This document shows, one piece after another, positions 12,876 to 24,500 of a stretch of 64,000 nt of DNA (position 1 is its first letter; the number at the start of each line of letters is the position of its first letter). Under the pieces are notes generated by a model. That model saw only the letters and a list, made by a program, of their open reading frames with translations, made no database searches and had not been told where the DNA came from. This stretch comes from Zhengitettix transpicula. Lineage: Eukaryota > Arthropoda > Insecta > Orthoptera > Tetrigidae. A program made the translations under genes and the position numbers. The stretch is from NCBI GenBank assembly GCA_037074705.1, contig CM073596.1, positions 15,397,501 to 15,461,500 of the forward strand. Reading direction: 5' to 3'.

Positions 12876-13489
12876 ATCGTGTAGTCTTCTCCTCTAAACA
12901 AAATTAAAAACTTGTAGAATTTTGTCTAATGCGACAAAAAAATCAAAAACAAAAATGCATGTGTCATTTCAAGTATTCAATATTTAATATACTTTCTTAT
13001 TTTTTGAGAGTCAAGTATTCATGCGGAAATTTGTTTTGAAAATAAACGGGTACGAATATTTTAGTCCTTTTGAACATTTTATGCCCATATGTTAAGCAGA
13101 CTGCTTTAGTCCATGTATCCTGGCAGATTTCGGCAGCCTTGTAATTAAGTGGAGGAGCTGTATTTTTCTTTCATCTGGAGATTTCACCATCATTCACGGT
13201 GGTGAACTCTTCATTGCTTACAAAAGTCTTATTTTATGAACTGTGACTTGGAGAGTCCATGATCCCCGTTTCTTTCACAGTTGTACAGAGCATGAATTTA
13301 TAAACGATTACGTATAAAAGAAGCAATATCGACAAAACCTCAAGAACTATTTCTGACATAAAACCAGACAATGGAAAACCCGAAGAACAACAAACAAATA
13401 ATAAATATACCATTGTCATCAAATTTCAAAATCAAATAAGCCTGGCATTCGCACATTGTTCGAGGCAAAATGAAAAATATCGAAAACAC
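12876..13489. other. Unassigned sequence
   Basis: No repeat or gene is recognised. The minus-strand frame at 13234-13422 encodes a hydrophobic peptide with no recognisable family. Confidence 0.45.
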
Positions 13490-14034
13490 TAAATTATTGA
13501 GTTAGTAAAGGTGCATTTATTATTATTTTAAAGCACAGTTGTATTGGAATTTGCAGATGCTCCTCGCTGGACGTCGTTCGTGGATGTAGGGAGGAGGCCA
13601 TTCATCATGGCGCAACAGAGGATTATAATAACGCCTTGGAGTGCGAGTCCTCTTGTAGCAGGTGTATCTGCCGCCATTGATGATATATTGCTAATGAAGT
13701 ATACAGCTTCCTCCAGCAGGTAGCTAGCGGGACTAAGTGACTTGAATATTGATGAAGTGTGCAATTAACACGTCCCTTTGCAAGCTCGCATTTCTCTGAT
13801 GCATCACAGCTTGTCGAGATTTAGCTCGTACGTGCGCTTCTACCGTCGACGTCTTGCGGCTCTCTCAACCTTTGACGACAAATAGCTGAGCTGTCACTTC
13901 GAGGTGGAATCGTGGATGCTGCCTCTTTGTCGGGAGATAATGTCCCACGTAATCCCAAATAACGCGTGACGCTACTGCAAAGCTTTTGGATGGTCACGTC
14001 ATCCCTTACTAAAAATGACTATTGTAACAATCAA
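13490..14034. other. GC-balanced island, possible regulatory DNA
   Basis: Balanced composition and no second copy in the window. A 78-codon minus-strand frame (13528-13764) shows no recognisable domain and no clear coding signature. The island is bounded on the right by a LINE 3' end. Confidence 0.25.
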
Positions 14035-14039
14035 CGATT

Positions 14040-14440
14040 GTTTATAGTGGCGTCAACATAAAACTGATTGGTGACTTACCATACCTACTACATGAAATTA
14101 TTACAATTAATTCATATTAACTATGCATTTTATTCTTAGTCGCAGATTCATTGTCTATTTCGGTTAGGTCTTGAATGCCGGTTTCCTTTATAAGCTTTAG
14201 TAGGTTATTTATTTCCGCTTCTGAGATATATATTTCCATTCTCGTTTATTTCTGAATTGTAGCTCATCTAAACCTGTCGTGCTTTGGGCAGTCGTAGAGG
14301 ATATGCTGGATCGTCGGGCAGCCTTGCATACGTCAGATGTAGGTTGCGGTGATATAGAGAATATATAACAGTGCGTGAGGTTAGAATAGAGAGTACTTAA
14401 CCTAGCAACAACCACGTGCTGACGCCGTGACAGATTGCCA
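14040..14440 (-). mobile_element. I/R1-like LINE, 5'-truncated 3' end (copy 1)
   Basis: On the minus strand this encodes the C-terminal end of a non-LTR retrotransposon ORF2. Pieces seen are ARLSTLYSNLTH (cf. the usual RLRTGHSxLTH), then HILYDCPKHDR, then a tail ending INNLLKLIKETG. Stops and frame changes break it. After the stop come a short 3' UTR and a tail ending ACTATAAAC at 14040. The same tail ends the copies at 29875 and 56656. Strong 5' truncation is typical of target-primed reverse transcription. The 68-codon open frame at 14209-14415 is a decayed piece in shifted frames. Confidence 0.7.
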
Positions 14441-15110
14441 GCATAGGGTATTACCTTTAAATTGTCAACTTCCTTGTGAAAAATCCCTTCATTCCTTCCT
14501 CTTCTACACTTGTACCATTTTCAGTAATCTGGCACAGGCTTGTCCCCCATAATTTTTAGTGCATATTGGACTTTAGTTTTTATTCTTTTGTTGGGATGCC
14601 TCCATTTTTGCACTTTTGTCAACCCTTTTCGTTTCCCTCTATTCCTCTGCGTGCCGGCATCGATCCTATCATTACCTTATTATTGCTACTTAGAATGCCC
14701 ATAAGGTTTTCTCTGATTTTATTGACTGTGTCATGTCAGGGGTAGAATACGAGAGTCGATGCTACTATAAATTCCCGAGTAGAGGACGTGTTGCACGTAA
14801 CTACAATTTTTTTGAAAATTTAGATTCTGAGGAAGTGGAGACGTAGATATACGTAGTGTTTCTAGATATTCAATAAAAAGTGGAGTGAAATTCGGTGACA
14901 TTCAAAATTAATTTTACCTACAGATTCTAATGCCTAATTCCATATTTAATTGAAGATACAGGTTAAAAGGAATTGATAACATATATAAATATAATTTTTA
15001 TTACTTTCTTTCACAGTACAAGTGATTTTGAAACAAACTCAGGGGGTGGTAAAACTCAATCTTCGGGTTGGTAAGTTACAATTTCGTTTTAAAGGAGATG
15101 CTAGTCTCTC
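14441..15110. other. Unassigned sequence, perhaps LINE-flank remnant
   Basis: No further LINE coding can be read with confidence upstream of 14440 on the minus strand. Nothing else is recognised. Confidence 0.4.
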
Positions 15111-15114
15111 CCAG

Positions 15115-15137
15115 GGGTCACAGACAAACTGTGACCC
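15115..15137. other. Perfect 9-bp stem-loop
   Basis: GGGTCACAG, loop ACAAA, then CTGTGACCC make a perfect 9-bp hairpin. It is not followed by a U-tract and lies in eukaryotic DNA, so it is not a terminator. Its role is unknown. Confidence 0.6.
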
Positions 15138-15327
15138 TTACAAAATCGCGTTATTGATTCTTGACTCGCAAATACGAATTTATCTGTTACCCCGGCTTGG
15201 AGAATATGGCTCGTAGTTGCTGCGGGCAGAGTTCCTCACTCCGGCTGCTGACTTGTGCCAAAAAAAAACCTCGCACGATCGTATCTGTGACTAGCTGGAT
15301 CAGTCGCCAATTTCTAAATCCTTTCTT
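15138..15327. other. Short balanced-composition spacer
   Basis: Contains no recognised element before the minisatellite. Confidence 0.4.
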
Positions 15328-15760
15328 TTTACTCTCTCGTCCGAGCACTTCTTTTCTCTCCTTACAGCGTTCTCTCTCGTCCGAGAACCTCTTTTCTCTC
15401 CTCTCAACGTTCTCTCTCGTTCGAGAACCTCTTTTTTCTCCTCTCAACGTTGTCTCTCGTCCGAGAACCTCTTTTCTCTCCTCTCAGCTGTCTCTTTCAT
15501 CCAAGAACCTCTTTTCTCTCCTTACAGCGTTCTCTCTCGTCCGAGAACCTCTTTCCTCTCCTCTCAGCGTTTTCTCTCGTCCAAGAACCTATTTTCTCTC
15601 CTCTCAGCGTTTTCTCTCTTCCAAGAACCTCTTTTCTCTCCTCTCAGCGTTCTCTCTCGTCCGAGAACCTCTTTTCTATCCTCTCAATGTTGACTCACGT
15701 CTGAGCACCTCTTGTCAGAGAACCTCTAGTCCGAGAACCTCTCGTCCGAGAACCTCTCGT
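15328..15760. repeat. 40-bp C/T-rich minisatellite
   Basis: About nine to ten head-to-tail units of 40 bp share the core CGTCCGAGAACCTCTTTTCT plus a CTCTC-rich half. The phase is exact: matching positions recur near 15368, 15408, 15448, 15488, 15528, 15568, 15608, 15648 and 15688. The 3' end (15700-15760) decays into shorter units built on GTCCGAGAACCTCT. Forty is not a multiple of three and the unit lacks stops in most frames. That is why long open frames appear here on both strands; they are artefacts. Confidence 0.95.
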
Positions 15761-16199
15761 CACACCACCCTCTCACTTTCTCTCTTTCCTCACTCTTTCT
15801 TTCTTGAAATTGGTTCTTATTCCTCCTCAAGCGTCCTGGTCATGTTACCTTATCAACAACCAACTTTCCTTCCTCCAGAACATCTGTCCCTCAGCCGTGT
15901 CCAATATATTCAAAATAACTGTACCCAATTAAGGGAAATTCTCAGTCATGCAAGCCCCAAACGACAAGCGAAACACCAAAGTCATTAGTGAAAATGGTTG
16001 TTAACTTGAGCAAATCATTCAGAGTTCGGATACATAAAACAAATTCCCTGCAAATACACCAACATCGAGTAATCGAATTACACACATTCCCTGAAATTCT
16101 CTTTTTAGAATTTTTCTGTATGAATGTGGTAGCAGTCATTGGACGCAAGTCCTGCGAAAATCATTTCATTTTCCTGAAGATTTTCCTCCTCTGTATCAG
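15761..16199. other. Unassigned sequence
   Basis: The C/T-rich tail of the minisatellite fades into ordinary sequence. The overlapping antisense open frames (15942-16386) show no recognisable family. Confidence 0.4.
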
Positions 16200-16480
16200 C
16201 TAAGCTCAGCTTTAATCGTCTTTGGAGCAAACTTTTAGAATCAGGCCTCAATTTCCTCAGCTGGAGGCGGCTCCTCCTTTTGCCGATCCACCTCCAAGCG
16301 GCGGCGTCGGCTTGTTTCAATATCCTGCGAGTGTTTATTGAATATCCGCCGGCAACCGACGATAAGGACCGCTCAATTATGATCAATAATCCCTTTGTTA
16401 GTGGCGTTAATCCATGCTGGCGCCGGGATGGAGGCAGCGCTGGTATTGCCGCAAGGACGAGGCCGTGCGTGGCTTAGAGA
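16200..16480. other. GC-balanced island, possible regulatory DNA
   Basis: A single-copy-looking block. It holds TGTTTAT (16332-16338, forkhead-like), CTTTGTT (16393-16399, Sox-like) and TTAATCC (16407-16413, Bicoid/Otx-like) within about 80 bp. Open frames lie on both strands and are not coding-like. Such words are short and the call is inference. Confidence 0.25.
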
Positions 16481-17348
16481 GAGTACAGCATGACAGTAAT
16501 GTCTCCAGGGTAAATCAAATACGGTACTCAATGTGTCACAGGGATAACGTCGACTGACTAATAGCTAATTTTTTGATTTGATTTGTTTTCTTCAATTAGT
16601 CCACGTATGAGGAAATGGGATACGTCAATACATAAAATTACAATATAATAATTATAAGTTAACCTAAAAATACTAAAAGTCTGGAAAACAAATTTCCCTG
16701 TTCATAAGCAAAATAACTATATATTAATAATAGCAAAAAAAATAATTCTTTAACTATAATAAATGTATAATATTTTCAGTGCTAATAAAAAAATTGAGTT
16801 TTAAATAATTAATTAAAAGGGGAACGATTAAGACACTCATGTACTGAATAAAACACACATTTCAATACTTTTACATTGAATCCTCTTGTAGTTGTTATTG
16901 TTCTTTACATCTGAAGGGAGACTATTGTAAAACTATCCCTGAATGGTGAATATATTTCTATGACATTTATATTGCTAAAATATGAGAAGGAGAACTTTAT
17001 TTTGCTAATAGATTGAAGAAGAAAGAATAAATAGAGAAGCATAGAGTCCAAACACTAAATTAGGAGTAGAATGACATAATTAACTCCAACAGTCTTTAAT
17101 TTCGTATACTTATAATAAACGTCCATTCAATAATTTATCTAAAAAATTAAACATTTTATTTCCCGTTTTACACTATAATCGTAATTGGCTTAATTTAAAT
17201 CAAATTAAGTACGAAACTGAAGCATTCAACTTTTCTTAATCTGTTTTTATGCATTTATGCATTAGTAGCTATACATGTTTTCTCGTTACTGAAAATTATT
17301 TTAGGAGCATCTCTTTGGATAAAATTTGACTATTACGTAATATCCGTG
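16481..17348. other. AT-rich intergenic sequence
   Basis: Nothing recognised. Confidence 0.5.
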
Positions 17349-17465
17349 AATTATTATATTTATAAATAAATAAACATCAACCAATTTTAAGTCAGAAAAA
17401 ATGAATTTATTAATGTAAAATTAAACAACGTTTCATCGCTCTTTTTGCAAATTCATCATGTACAA
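17349..17465 (-). repeat. PLE-arm-like fragment
   Basis: Read on the minus strand this gives ATGATGA ... GATGAAACGTTGTTTAAT, then the AATAAATTC and AATTGG blocks. The same arrangement occurs on the plus strand at 24142-24230. The ATGATGA/GAAAC pair is a weakened hammerhead-like core. It lies beside a tandem pair of the same sequence family. Confidence 0.5.
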
Positions 17466-17511
17466 GTGTAAAAAAAATTGTATACATTCTATTCTGACTG
17501 CCGCGCCCAAA

Positions 17512-17905
17512 AAATTAATTTTATATTAATAAATTCTTTTTTTCTAACTTAAAATTGGCTGATGTTTATTTGTTTTCTCAATAGTTAATATATATATTAT
17601 ATTTATATTTAAGATCTTTATAAAGAGCGGATGATGGTAACTTTAGGACTGTAAAATATTGTTAAAATTTAATTTAAAATTTTTAAATATAATTTACTTT
17701 TAATATTTTAGTTTATTTTTACATTAATAAATTCTTTTTTTCTAACTTAAAATTGGCTGATGCTTATTTGTTTTCTCAATAATTAATATATATATATATA
17801 TCATTATACTTATAATTAAAACCTTTATAAACACCTGATGATGGTAACTTTAGGACTGCAAAATATTGTTAAAATACAATTTAAATTTTTTAATTTTAAT
17901 TTTCT
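17512..17905 (+). repeat. Tandem duplication of a PLE-arm-like unit
   Basis: Two direct units of about 200 bp (from 17512 and 17715) each contain AATAAATTC, TAACTTAAAATTGGCTGATG, a short TA run, then GATGATGGTAACTTTAGGAC. In the second unit the latter reads CTGATGA (17835-17841), a hammerhead-like half-core. The following GAAAC is decayed to CAAAA. The family also occurs at 17349-17465 and 24020-24235. Confidence 0.65.
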
Positions 17906-18559
17906 CATGATATTGTAGATTGTAATGCTTATCTATCGTCGTTGTTGTCAATGTTTATCAGTACTTAAATAATAATTTATTTTCCAGAGTTTTCCTATTA
18001 TATGTTGTATTGAAACCTACAAATTTTACAACAGATGAAAATGGAGTAAAACACGTCAAAACCTGCGCATTCCAACTTAATTAAATTTAACATATAGAAT
18101 ATTTTTCACTATAAGAAAGATTAAAAAAATGTTATAAATATAAATATTCAAACATTATTTGGGTCTATATTTAACTCTAAGTCTGTCTATGACATGGTTT
18201 TAATATGCCTCCGAGTTTTTATGGAAATTTCTAGACTTATTTTTGTGCACACTTAGAAATTCGACGCTATTTCTCGTTCTAGATCTAAATTATTGGGTTA
18301 CAAACTCCATTCAAAAACATTAAAGCTATTAAAATGTATAACATGGTTGTGGGTTAAAAATCTTATAATTCTCGAGTGCCCTAGTAAAAAATATATTTCT
18401 CATAGTCAACTATTTTATCAGTATATTTGTTGCTCTTCCAGAAACTTCGACAAGAGAAGTGTTGGAATCAAGTAAGACCAAAATATCCGACAACGAAGGA
18501 CAGTTCACTTTGAATATCAATACGATGTTCGAAGAATTTAATCTTCGTAAGTATATATC
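17906..18559. other. AT-rich intergenic sequence
   Basis: Nothing recognised. Confidence 0.5.
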
Positions 18560-18975
18560 TTAAATATTTATTGTCTTTGCATGACAAGCCATTTTACGAA
18601 ACTGGGCATATTTCTCAATTCCGCGACTGAGCTCTCCAGTGTTAAGACGAATATGTGATGCGGAGCGTAACTGGCAAATCGCCCGAGACTGTGTGACGGA
18701 GGGAAGCTCTTGCCAATAGCGTCGGTAGCTGCGTCAAGGATCATCAGCAGCATCACCTAAGCGCTTTACGCATACAGAATCAAGCTAATTAACAAGGCCC
18801 CTCAGCGAAAGGGCTGTTCGCAGGTCGTGTATCTCCAGCCCCCCGCACCCACCCTATTCTCCGGCTCGTCAAGTGACGCATCACTACTTCCCCCCACATC
18901 CTAACGCACCTTCTCTTATTCACCCGGCTTCCATCCACTCCTCCGAGGCGTCATGAATACTGGAAAACGCAAACT
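18560..18975. other. GC-balanced to C-rich island
   Basis: Composition rises sharply, with a C-rich stretch around 18835-18920. No second copy is seen. CTAATTAA (near 18784) and CRE-like GTGACGCATCAC (near 18872) stand out. The short minus-strand frame at 18568-18756 is unconvincing. Possible regulatory DNA, unproven. Confidence 0.25.
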
Positions 18976-19224
18976 CCACCACACACGTATCCACAAACAT
19001 CTCTTAACTCTTATAACCTGTAACAATACATATGCACAAATAAATCTTATATACGAATCAAAATAATCTTGAAAATCAAATAAGTGTTTTATAAAAAAAA
19101 ATATTTAAAGTCGAAAGTAATTATCAAGAGGTCCGAGTAAAAGTTCGCCAAAAATATGTGAATAAAAAATGTTTATATATAAGTAATTCAGTGAAATAAA
19201 TAAACCCGTTGAAATAGTCTTAGA
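18976..19224. other. AT-rich spacer
   Basis: Nothing recognised. Confidence 0.5.
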
Positions 19225-19450
19225 AAAGGTAAAAATATATTCATGTTAACTTTTTATTGAGAGCTCGCCCGTGATAAAATGCGGTTAGGATTTCAATCCC
19301 TAATTCCCGTAACATTTACACGGTTTTGGAAAATTTATCGTTGAAAAGTATTTTTAGGGGTTGAGTCCCCTGTTAAGCCAGCTGTACCGCTCGACACATC
19401 CATCCAGCGGAAAGCCGTGGTAACGGGATTCGATCATTGTGATAGTTATA
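19225..19450 (+). repeat. Dispersed repeat, family C (copy 1)
   Basis: This is inverted relative to 26095-26335 and highly similar to it. The order is ATGTTAACTTTTTATTG, GAGCTCGCCCGTG, CCCGTAACATTTACACGG, GCCAGCTGTACCGCTCGACA and AACGGGATTCGATCATTGTG. No coding capacity or clear TIR is seen. The class is unknown. Confidence 0.75.
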
Positions 19451-19940
19451 ATATTTTCTACTTGAGTTGGGAAAAGTAATTTTTAATTGGTACTGACGGC
19501 AGCAGCATATATAATTCGTAGATCCTACGATATCCCGAAATTTGCGAGCTCCGCTAACCGCAATGGTATAATTATTTCAGACCGCTTGAAGAGGCAAAGT
19601 GTCGATAAACGTGTACTTGACAGTGGCAGACTGTGGTAGCGAAATCGAAAATCCATGCTCAGTTTAAATTCAGGTGACGCACACCTCGCGTCACCGACCT
19701 GGAATAATTACTTCATTCTACCTCAGCTTCATCAGTTTGGCGACGGGTCGGCTGTCCGGACGCACGATCTGTTTTATTTTTGGAAGTTTCAATGCCTCCT
19801 CGAATAACCTGGAACACGTTGCTCCTACCGATCAGAGGGAATAACAACCACTTTTTTTCCAGAACTCCATACAGGTTTCACAGTAAAAAGAAAACTCCAA
19901 AGATAAATCCAATATCGTCAATTCCACAACGTGTCAAAAT
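19451..19940. other. Unassigned, partly GC-balanced
   Basis: Mixed composition around 19490-19860. No gene or repeat is recognised. Confidence 0.4.
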
Positions 19941-19944
19941 TTAA

Positions 19945-20889
19945 TTCGACTAATTCAATAAAATATTTTACATATTGCAATAATCAAACGAAATGGCTTT
20001 AATTAATTTAAAGGAATGATTAATAAAATTATTAATATTTAAAGTTTTTATTTCTTAAAACTGCACATTATTAGCCCTATCTTTGTACGCAGGTCTTTGA
20101 GCAAAATTTACAAAACTTTATGTTAATTACTTACAATCATTTTGTTGTACTGAATACACATCAATATTTACAATCCAATATCTTGAAAATCTCTTAATCT
20201 CACGGTCATCACTGGGTTTGATAATTAGGACACGAGAAATGCGTAATTTGACTATTAACAATTCAAAATATAAAAAAAATTAACCAAAAAACAATTTGAA
20301 ATATAAGTCGAATGAAAGCTGAACTAAATGAACTCTGAACGAAATCTGATTACCCTTTTAATTATTGTTTACAAATTTATCAAAATCATGTTACTTACGG
20401 ACCGTCGGTCTGGCACCAGAACAATCAATTTTACCTCGTTCAGACACTTTTACACCCTTTAATTATTTAATATCAGGCCTTGGTTTTCACTGATTCTACA
20501 CTTCACTTTAAAAAATTTGGCAAGTTTGGCTGTATTTCCACAACAATTTACCAATGTTCTCCTGGAACAATTTCTCCACGAAGATTTTGGAAAGATCTAT
20601 TCGGACAAAACTGCTATTACTTTCCAATTATATTGATTCAAAATTTTAACTGGTCATACATTAACGACATCTAGTCACTGCTCAAATTTTATTCCTTGTT
20701 CTGCTCCTCGTAATATCTCTCCGCTAACTGACTATGTTTTGCGCGCGTAAACGCCATTCCGCGCTCTCAATAATAGGAACAGAGCTTACGACTCATTGTC
20801 GCTCTGCTCGCTCTTGCTATAATACAAACTGTTCGCTAACAATTTAAATTATTTAAAATCAATTAATGGGTTTATTAATTAGCATTACA
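19945..20889 (-). mobile_element. LTR-like repeat, family F (copy 2)
   Basis: On the minus strand it begins TGTAATGC at 20889 and runs about 945 bp. Blocks shared with 41672-42605 include TTAAATTGTTAGCGAACA, GGCGTTTACGCGCGCAAAA, GTCCGTAAGTAAC (cf. TGCGTAAGTAAC), AAACCCAGT and TTAAGAGATTTTCA. The 5' TG start and a length near 0.95 kb suit a Ty3-type solo LTR. The 3' boundary is degraded and no internal gag or pol is seen beside it. Confidence 0.6.
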
Positions 20890-22046
20890 ATATATATTAT
20901 ACATATAAATACATTTTTAATTTCTTTACATGTTACAGTTCAAAATCTGTTTAAAGTGTAATATTTATATTATTGGCCATATAAGTTAAGAAAAATTATT
21001 TTAATAAACATTAACTATTTTTTGACATAACATCCTATTATATAAACGACTTTTTGATCCGTTAAAAACATTCTGTTTTAATTAAGCATGTTCGTATTAC
21101 CAATTATAAAATTGTTTAGTTTTTATAGATTAATTTTCAAGATTCTTGAATGAAATCATACGCATAATATCTAACAATAATGCAATTAATGTATCGAATG
21201 ACACTCAAAATATAAACCGTATTTATGATTCAATTTTATTGCGACAAAATTGAACCTCTCCTACTGCTATACAGTTAGCTCTCTTTGTTATTCACGAGCG
21301 TCCGTTTTAAAATTAAATTGAACAATATACTGTTTTATTTCATTGTTTGCATCGTTTCGGCAGAATGAATTTTGGCATACGGTCCAAAAGCTGCACTTAA
21401 TGTAAAATCTGAATTTTTTTCTGGTTTGATGTATATAAATTAAGTAGGATTATTTTAATTGCAGGTTTTAGATATTGAATTCAAAAAACATACTTTGCAT
21501 TTTGACATTTCATTGGTTTTAGTATACAATTAATTTTAGATATAACTGGATTTGCTCCACAACGACTTCAAACTGTCAATAATTGAATAATTTTTTTAAT
21601 GTTATCCTTTGAATTTAACTGTCATTACCTGAAGATTATCATTAAAATACTTTATTTTTGTGACTCGTATGACCATGAATATTATGCTGTAAGAATGTCC
21701 GATAATTTTCAATATATTTAGTATCTAACAATTATGTCATATTTTCTACAATATACAGGTGCACTTTCCTTTAGTTTATTTTAAAAGCTCACAACATCTG
21801 ATGTAAAATCGCTGTATGCAAACTGTTCCACCGTTCTACATTTCAATTTTGAAATTATATATAAAAATTTTAAGTCTTTATTTTATGATTAATATTGCTG
21901 TATGAAAGGAAACGAAATCGTTCATATGTGGAAGAGAGGAGAATGGTGTAACAGAAGTGTAATTTACGATCAGTTTAATAATTAATATCGTGTTAAAAAC
22001 TAAAGAAATGCTATGTGTTAAAAGCCGACACAAATATTTAAAAAAC

Positions 22047-22052
<6 letters not shown>
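20890..22052. other. AT-rich intergenic sequence
   Basis: Nothing recognised. Confidence 0.5.

Positions 22053-22081
<29 letters not shown>
22053..22081. repeat. (TA)n microsatellite
   Basis: Pure TA array immediately upstream of the LTR-like repeat. The second copy of that repeat (49.0 kb) also sits next to a (TA)n array. Confidence 0.95.
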
Positions 22082-22084
<3 letters not shown>

Positions 22085-23051
22085 GAGATTACGAATGTGT
22101 AATGAAATTTATTATTTAAATTCTTTCTTTAATTATTGGTGGAGTAACTTTGAGGTCAGAGCATTGTAAAGAACAGCATTGTTTGGCGCGGGAATGCAGA
22201 GACTGTAATGGTTGCCACGAATCGTTGTCGAAAAACCGTATATACGACGCTCAGAACTTTTATCAGAGAGCAAAGTGTGTTTGGAGGGCCTGACGAGAGG
22301 AATCAGTCAGTCAATCAATCGGTTATGTTTGTTCTGGGAGCTGGAGCAGTGTGTTGTGGCGAACCGGCCAATGGTGGCCGAAATCAGCAAATTACAAGCT
22401 AAATATATCATCTTATTTATTAAATGGGGTTTTCAAAGCAAAACCGAATGTGATGCTACGTACAACAGTAAAGTAGAAAGGTGCTGAAAGTGTTACGACG
22501 AAATGTGAAAACTATAAAATAAGTGCTTTGGCCTGTCAATAAAAATATTGTTCTATACAAATTAAATTAATCACGAGTGAACAAACAGGTACCAGACAGC
22601 TTTAAATAAAAGGGTACGTAAAAAACAATATTTTGTAAATTTCGTTTACCGTCAGATTTCTATAACTTTGTCAGTAATTTCTAATGTTTTATCAGATTTA
22701 CATAGTTTTTGTTGTCGTTAGAGTTTGAACTTTGTATGGATTTTTCTTATTATAATTAAATTCATTTTTCTGCTCTTGTAACTTGTTTAAAATTTCAATC
22801 ACTTTCGTTATTAGAGGCCCTGAAATTTGTATTCTCTTGAAAGCTGAGGTATTTACTTAAAAACATAAAATGTAAAGTCAACGTAAATCAAAATTGTCAA
22901 TTAAATAACATTTGTTATCTCTTTAAAAACTTTGGTTTAAGTTCAACGTGAAGTCTCGTAAATTGTTTCCTTCTAATTAAAAGTGTATACCACATAATTT
23001 GACTGTACCCAACGTTATGCTTATTTTCCTTTGATTAACTTTAATATTACA
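22082..23051 (+). mobile_element. LTR-like repeat, family E (copy 1), with PBS-like site
   Basis: This is similar over its first ~430 bp and its last ~90 bp to 49067-49924. Shared blocks include AGAGATTAC, TGTAATGAAAT (22098), GAGGTCAGAGCATTGTAAAG and GTGTAT.CCACATAATT. It ends ATTACA at 23051. TTGGCGCC follows at 23056-23063, the sequence expected of a tRNA primer-binding site just inside a Ty3-type 5' LTR. No gag or pol coding follows, so this is a remnant. The antisense and overlapping open frames at 22208-22487 lie inside it. The exact 5' edge is uncertain. Confidence 0.55.
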
Positions 23052-23103
23052 TAATTTGGCGCCACAACTTGTTGACAATTTATCTTTATAGTCTTTTGAA
23101 TAT

Positions 23104-23159
<56 letters not shown>

Positions 23160-23172
23160 TGCGTGTGTGTGT
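23104..23172. repeat. (TA)n(TG)n compound microsatellite
   Basis: A short TA run passes into a TG run of about 50 bp with CG interruptions at the 3' end. Confidence 0.95.
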
Positions 23173-24019
23173 CGGTATGTTTGAAAATCCAGATAGTGTA
23201 TCAATATATATCACTTAACGCTTACACATATTTAATTTCGTCGTAATAGATTATTTGCTCCCACAAGTTGGTAGACGTCGAGGCCTTCATTCTGGAACAT
23301 GTTGTGCAACAACGTAGCAATTTTTCTGAGCCCTTCATTCTTTCTCCGGAGTTTATGCAGTGATTTACGATCTCGTAAGGCCTTGGTTGGGCCTCGAATT
23401 TCGCGGAGCTGTTTGGCTATACAGAATTCTGTCGTGTTTGCTAATCTACATGCTCCAGAACACACGATCGAAACTTCAACGGACAAATTACCGAAATACC
23501 GGAAGTCTATTACGCCACTTATCTCTTATGTCAACCTTTCATTTACAGATCGTAACGACGTCTAACTCGATATTTGAAAAAAATTCACTAGTAGATATAA
23601 TGTTGTTCGGGTGCTCTGTTATCTGATTTGGAGAATAACTATGTGGCCGTAGTAGAACTATATATTAAGTTCATAAAAAAGTTAATATTTCAATTATAGA
23701 ATAATAGAATAAAGAGAAACCAACGTTTCTAACAGTAAACAAATTTTGGCTGGTGTGAGTCACTGACAGACCATCCAATATGTGACTGTAGTTTTCCTTT
23801 AAGGTTGTTACAGTAGATTCACGGTTACGAATAAGCGTCTCAAAGTAAAATTCTAAATGTAATAATTATTTTCGTCTGTATATTTTAAATTAATAATGAA
23901 ACCAAAACAGACAATTATAATTTAATTAATTTATATTAACAATATTTTTCAGTCCTAAAGAGAGCAACATCAAGGTGTTTATAAATAAAATGGAATATAT
24001 AGATATAGATTCTGACTAT
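23173..24019. other. Unassigned sequence
   Basis: Open frames at 23232-23626 overlap on both strands and show no recognisable domain. Nothing else is seen. Confidence 0.4.
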
Positions 24020-24235
24020 TGAGAAAACAAATAAATAAACATCAGCCAATTTTAAGTCAGAACAAAAAATAATTTATTAATGTTAAATTAAGTAATTTTT
24101 TTCTGACACGGCATCTATCAAATGTTTTTTAAAACTTGAACCTGATGAGGTTAAAAATTAAGTGATGAAACGTTGTTTAATTTTACAATAAATTCTTTTT
24201 TAAAAAATTGACTGATAATTATTTATTTATAAATA
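24020..24235 (+). repeat. PLE-arm-like unit with internal inverted symmetry
   Basis: The left part (24020-24085) reads AAACATCAGCCAATTTTAAG, and the right part (24175-24235) carries a diverged inverse of it. Between them lies CTGATGA (24142-24148) followed by GAAAC (24167-24171) and GTTGTTTAAT. This is a hammerhead-like core without a convincing stem II. It belongs to the family seen at 17349-17905. Confidence 0.5.
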
Positions 24236-24402
24236 ATGGTTAACGGATATTACTTAATAGTCAAATTTTATCCATAGATATGAAATAACAAATATTTATA
24301 GTCGGGAGATTACATATAATTAATGTAAGTATTATAAATTTTACTTAAATAACTATTTTCCGTTATGACATGTCTGTTGTAATTAATTTTTAAAATGAAA
24401 TA

Positions 24403-24500
24403 ATTACGTCTGATTGAAAATAATGTAAAAGAAATTTTCTGGGATCCTTGTGGTATTTATAATATTACTTTTTGCCTGAATCGTCTTTCTTATTCGTTAT
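24403..24500 (+). repeat. Decayed fragment of the 49.6-kb foldback family
   Basis: The blocks CTGATTGAAAATAATG and CTGGGATCCTTG, then TGGTATTTATA and TCTTATTC, match the arms of the foldback at 49571-49800. Spacing is collapsed, so this is a degraded copy. Confidence 0.45.

Noticed and set aside
15161..15988. 275-codon plus-strand open frame
   Set aside because: Most of it is the 40-bp minisatellite, which lacks stops in most frames and on both strands. The peptide is low-complexity and no domain is seen.
24142..24171. A functional hammerhead ribozyme
   Set aside because: CTGATGA and GAAAC are present, but the intervening sequence does not form a convincing stem II, so it is listed only as a degraded core.
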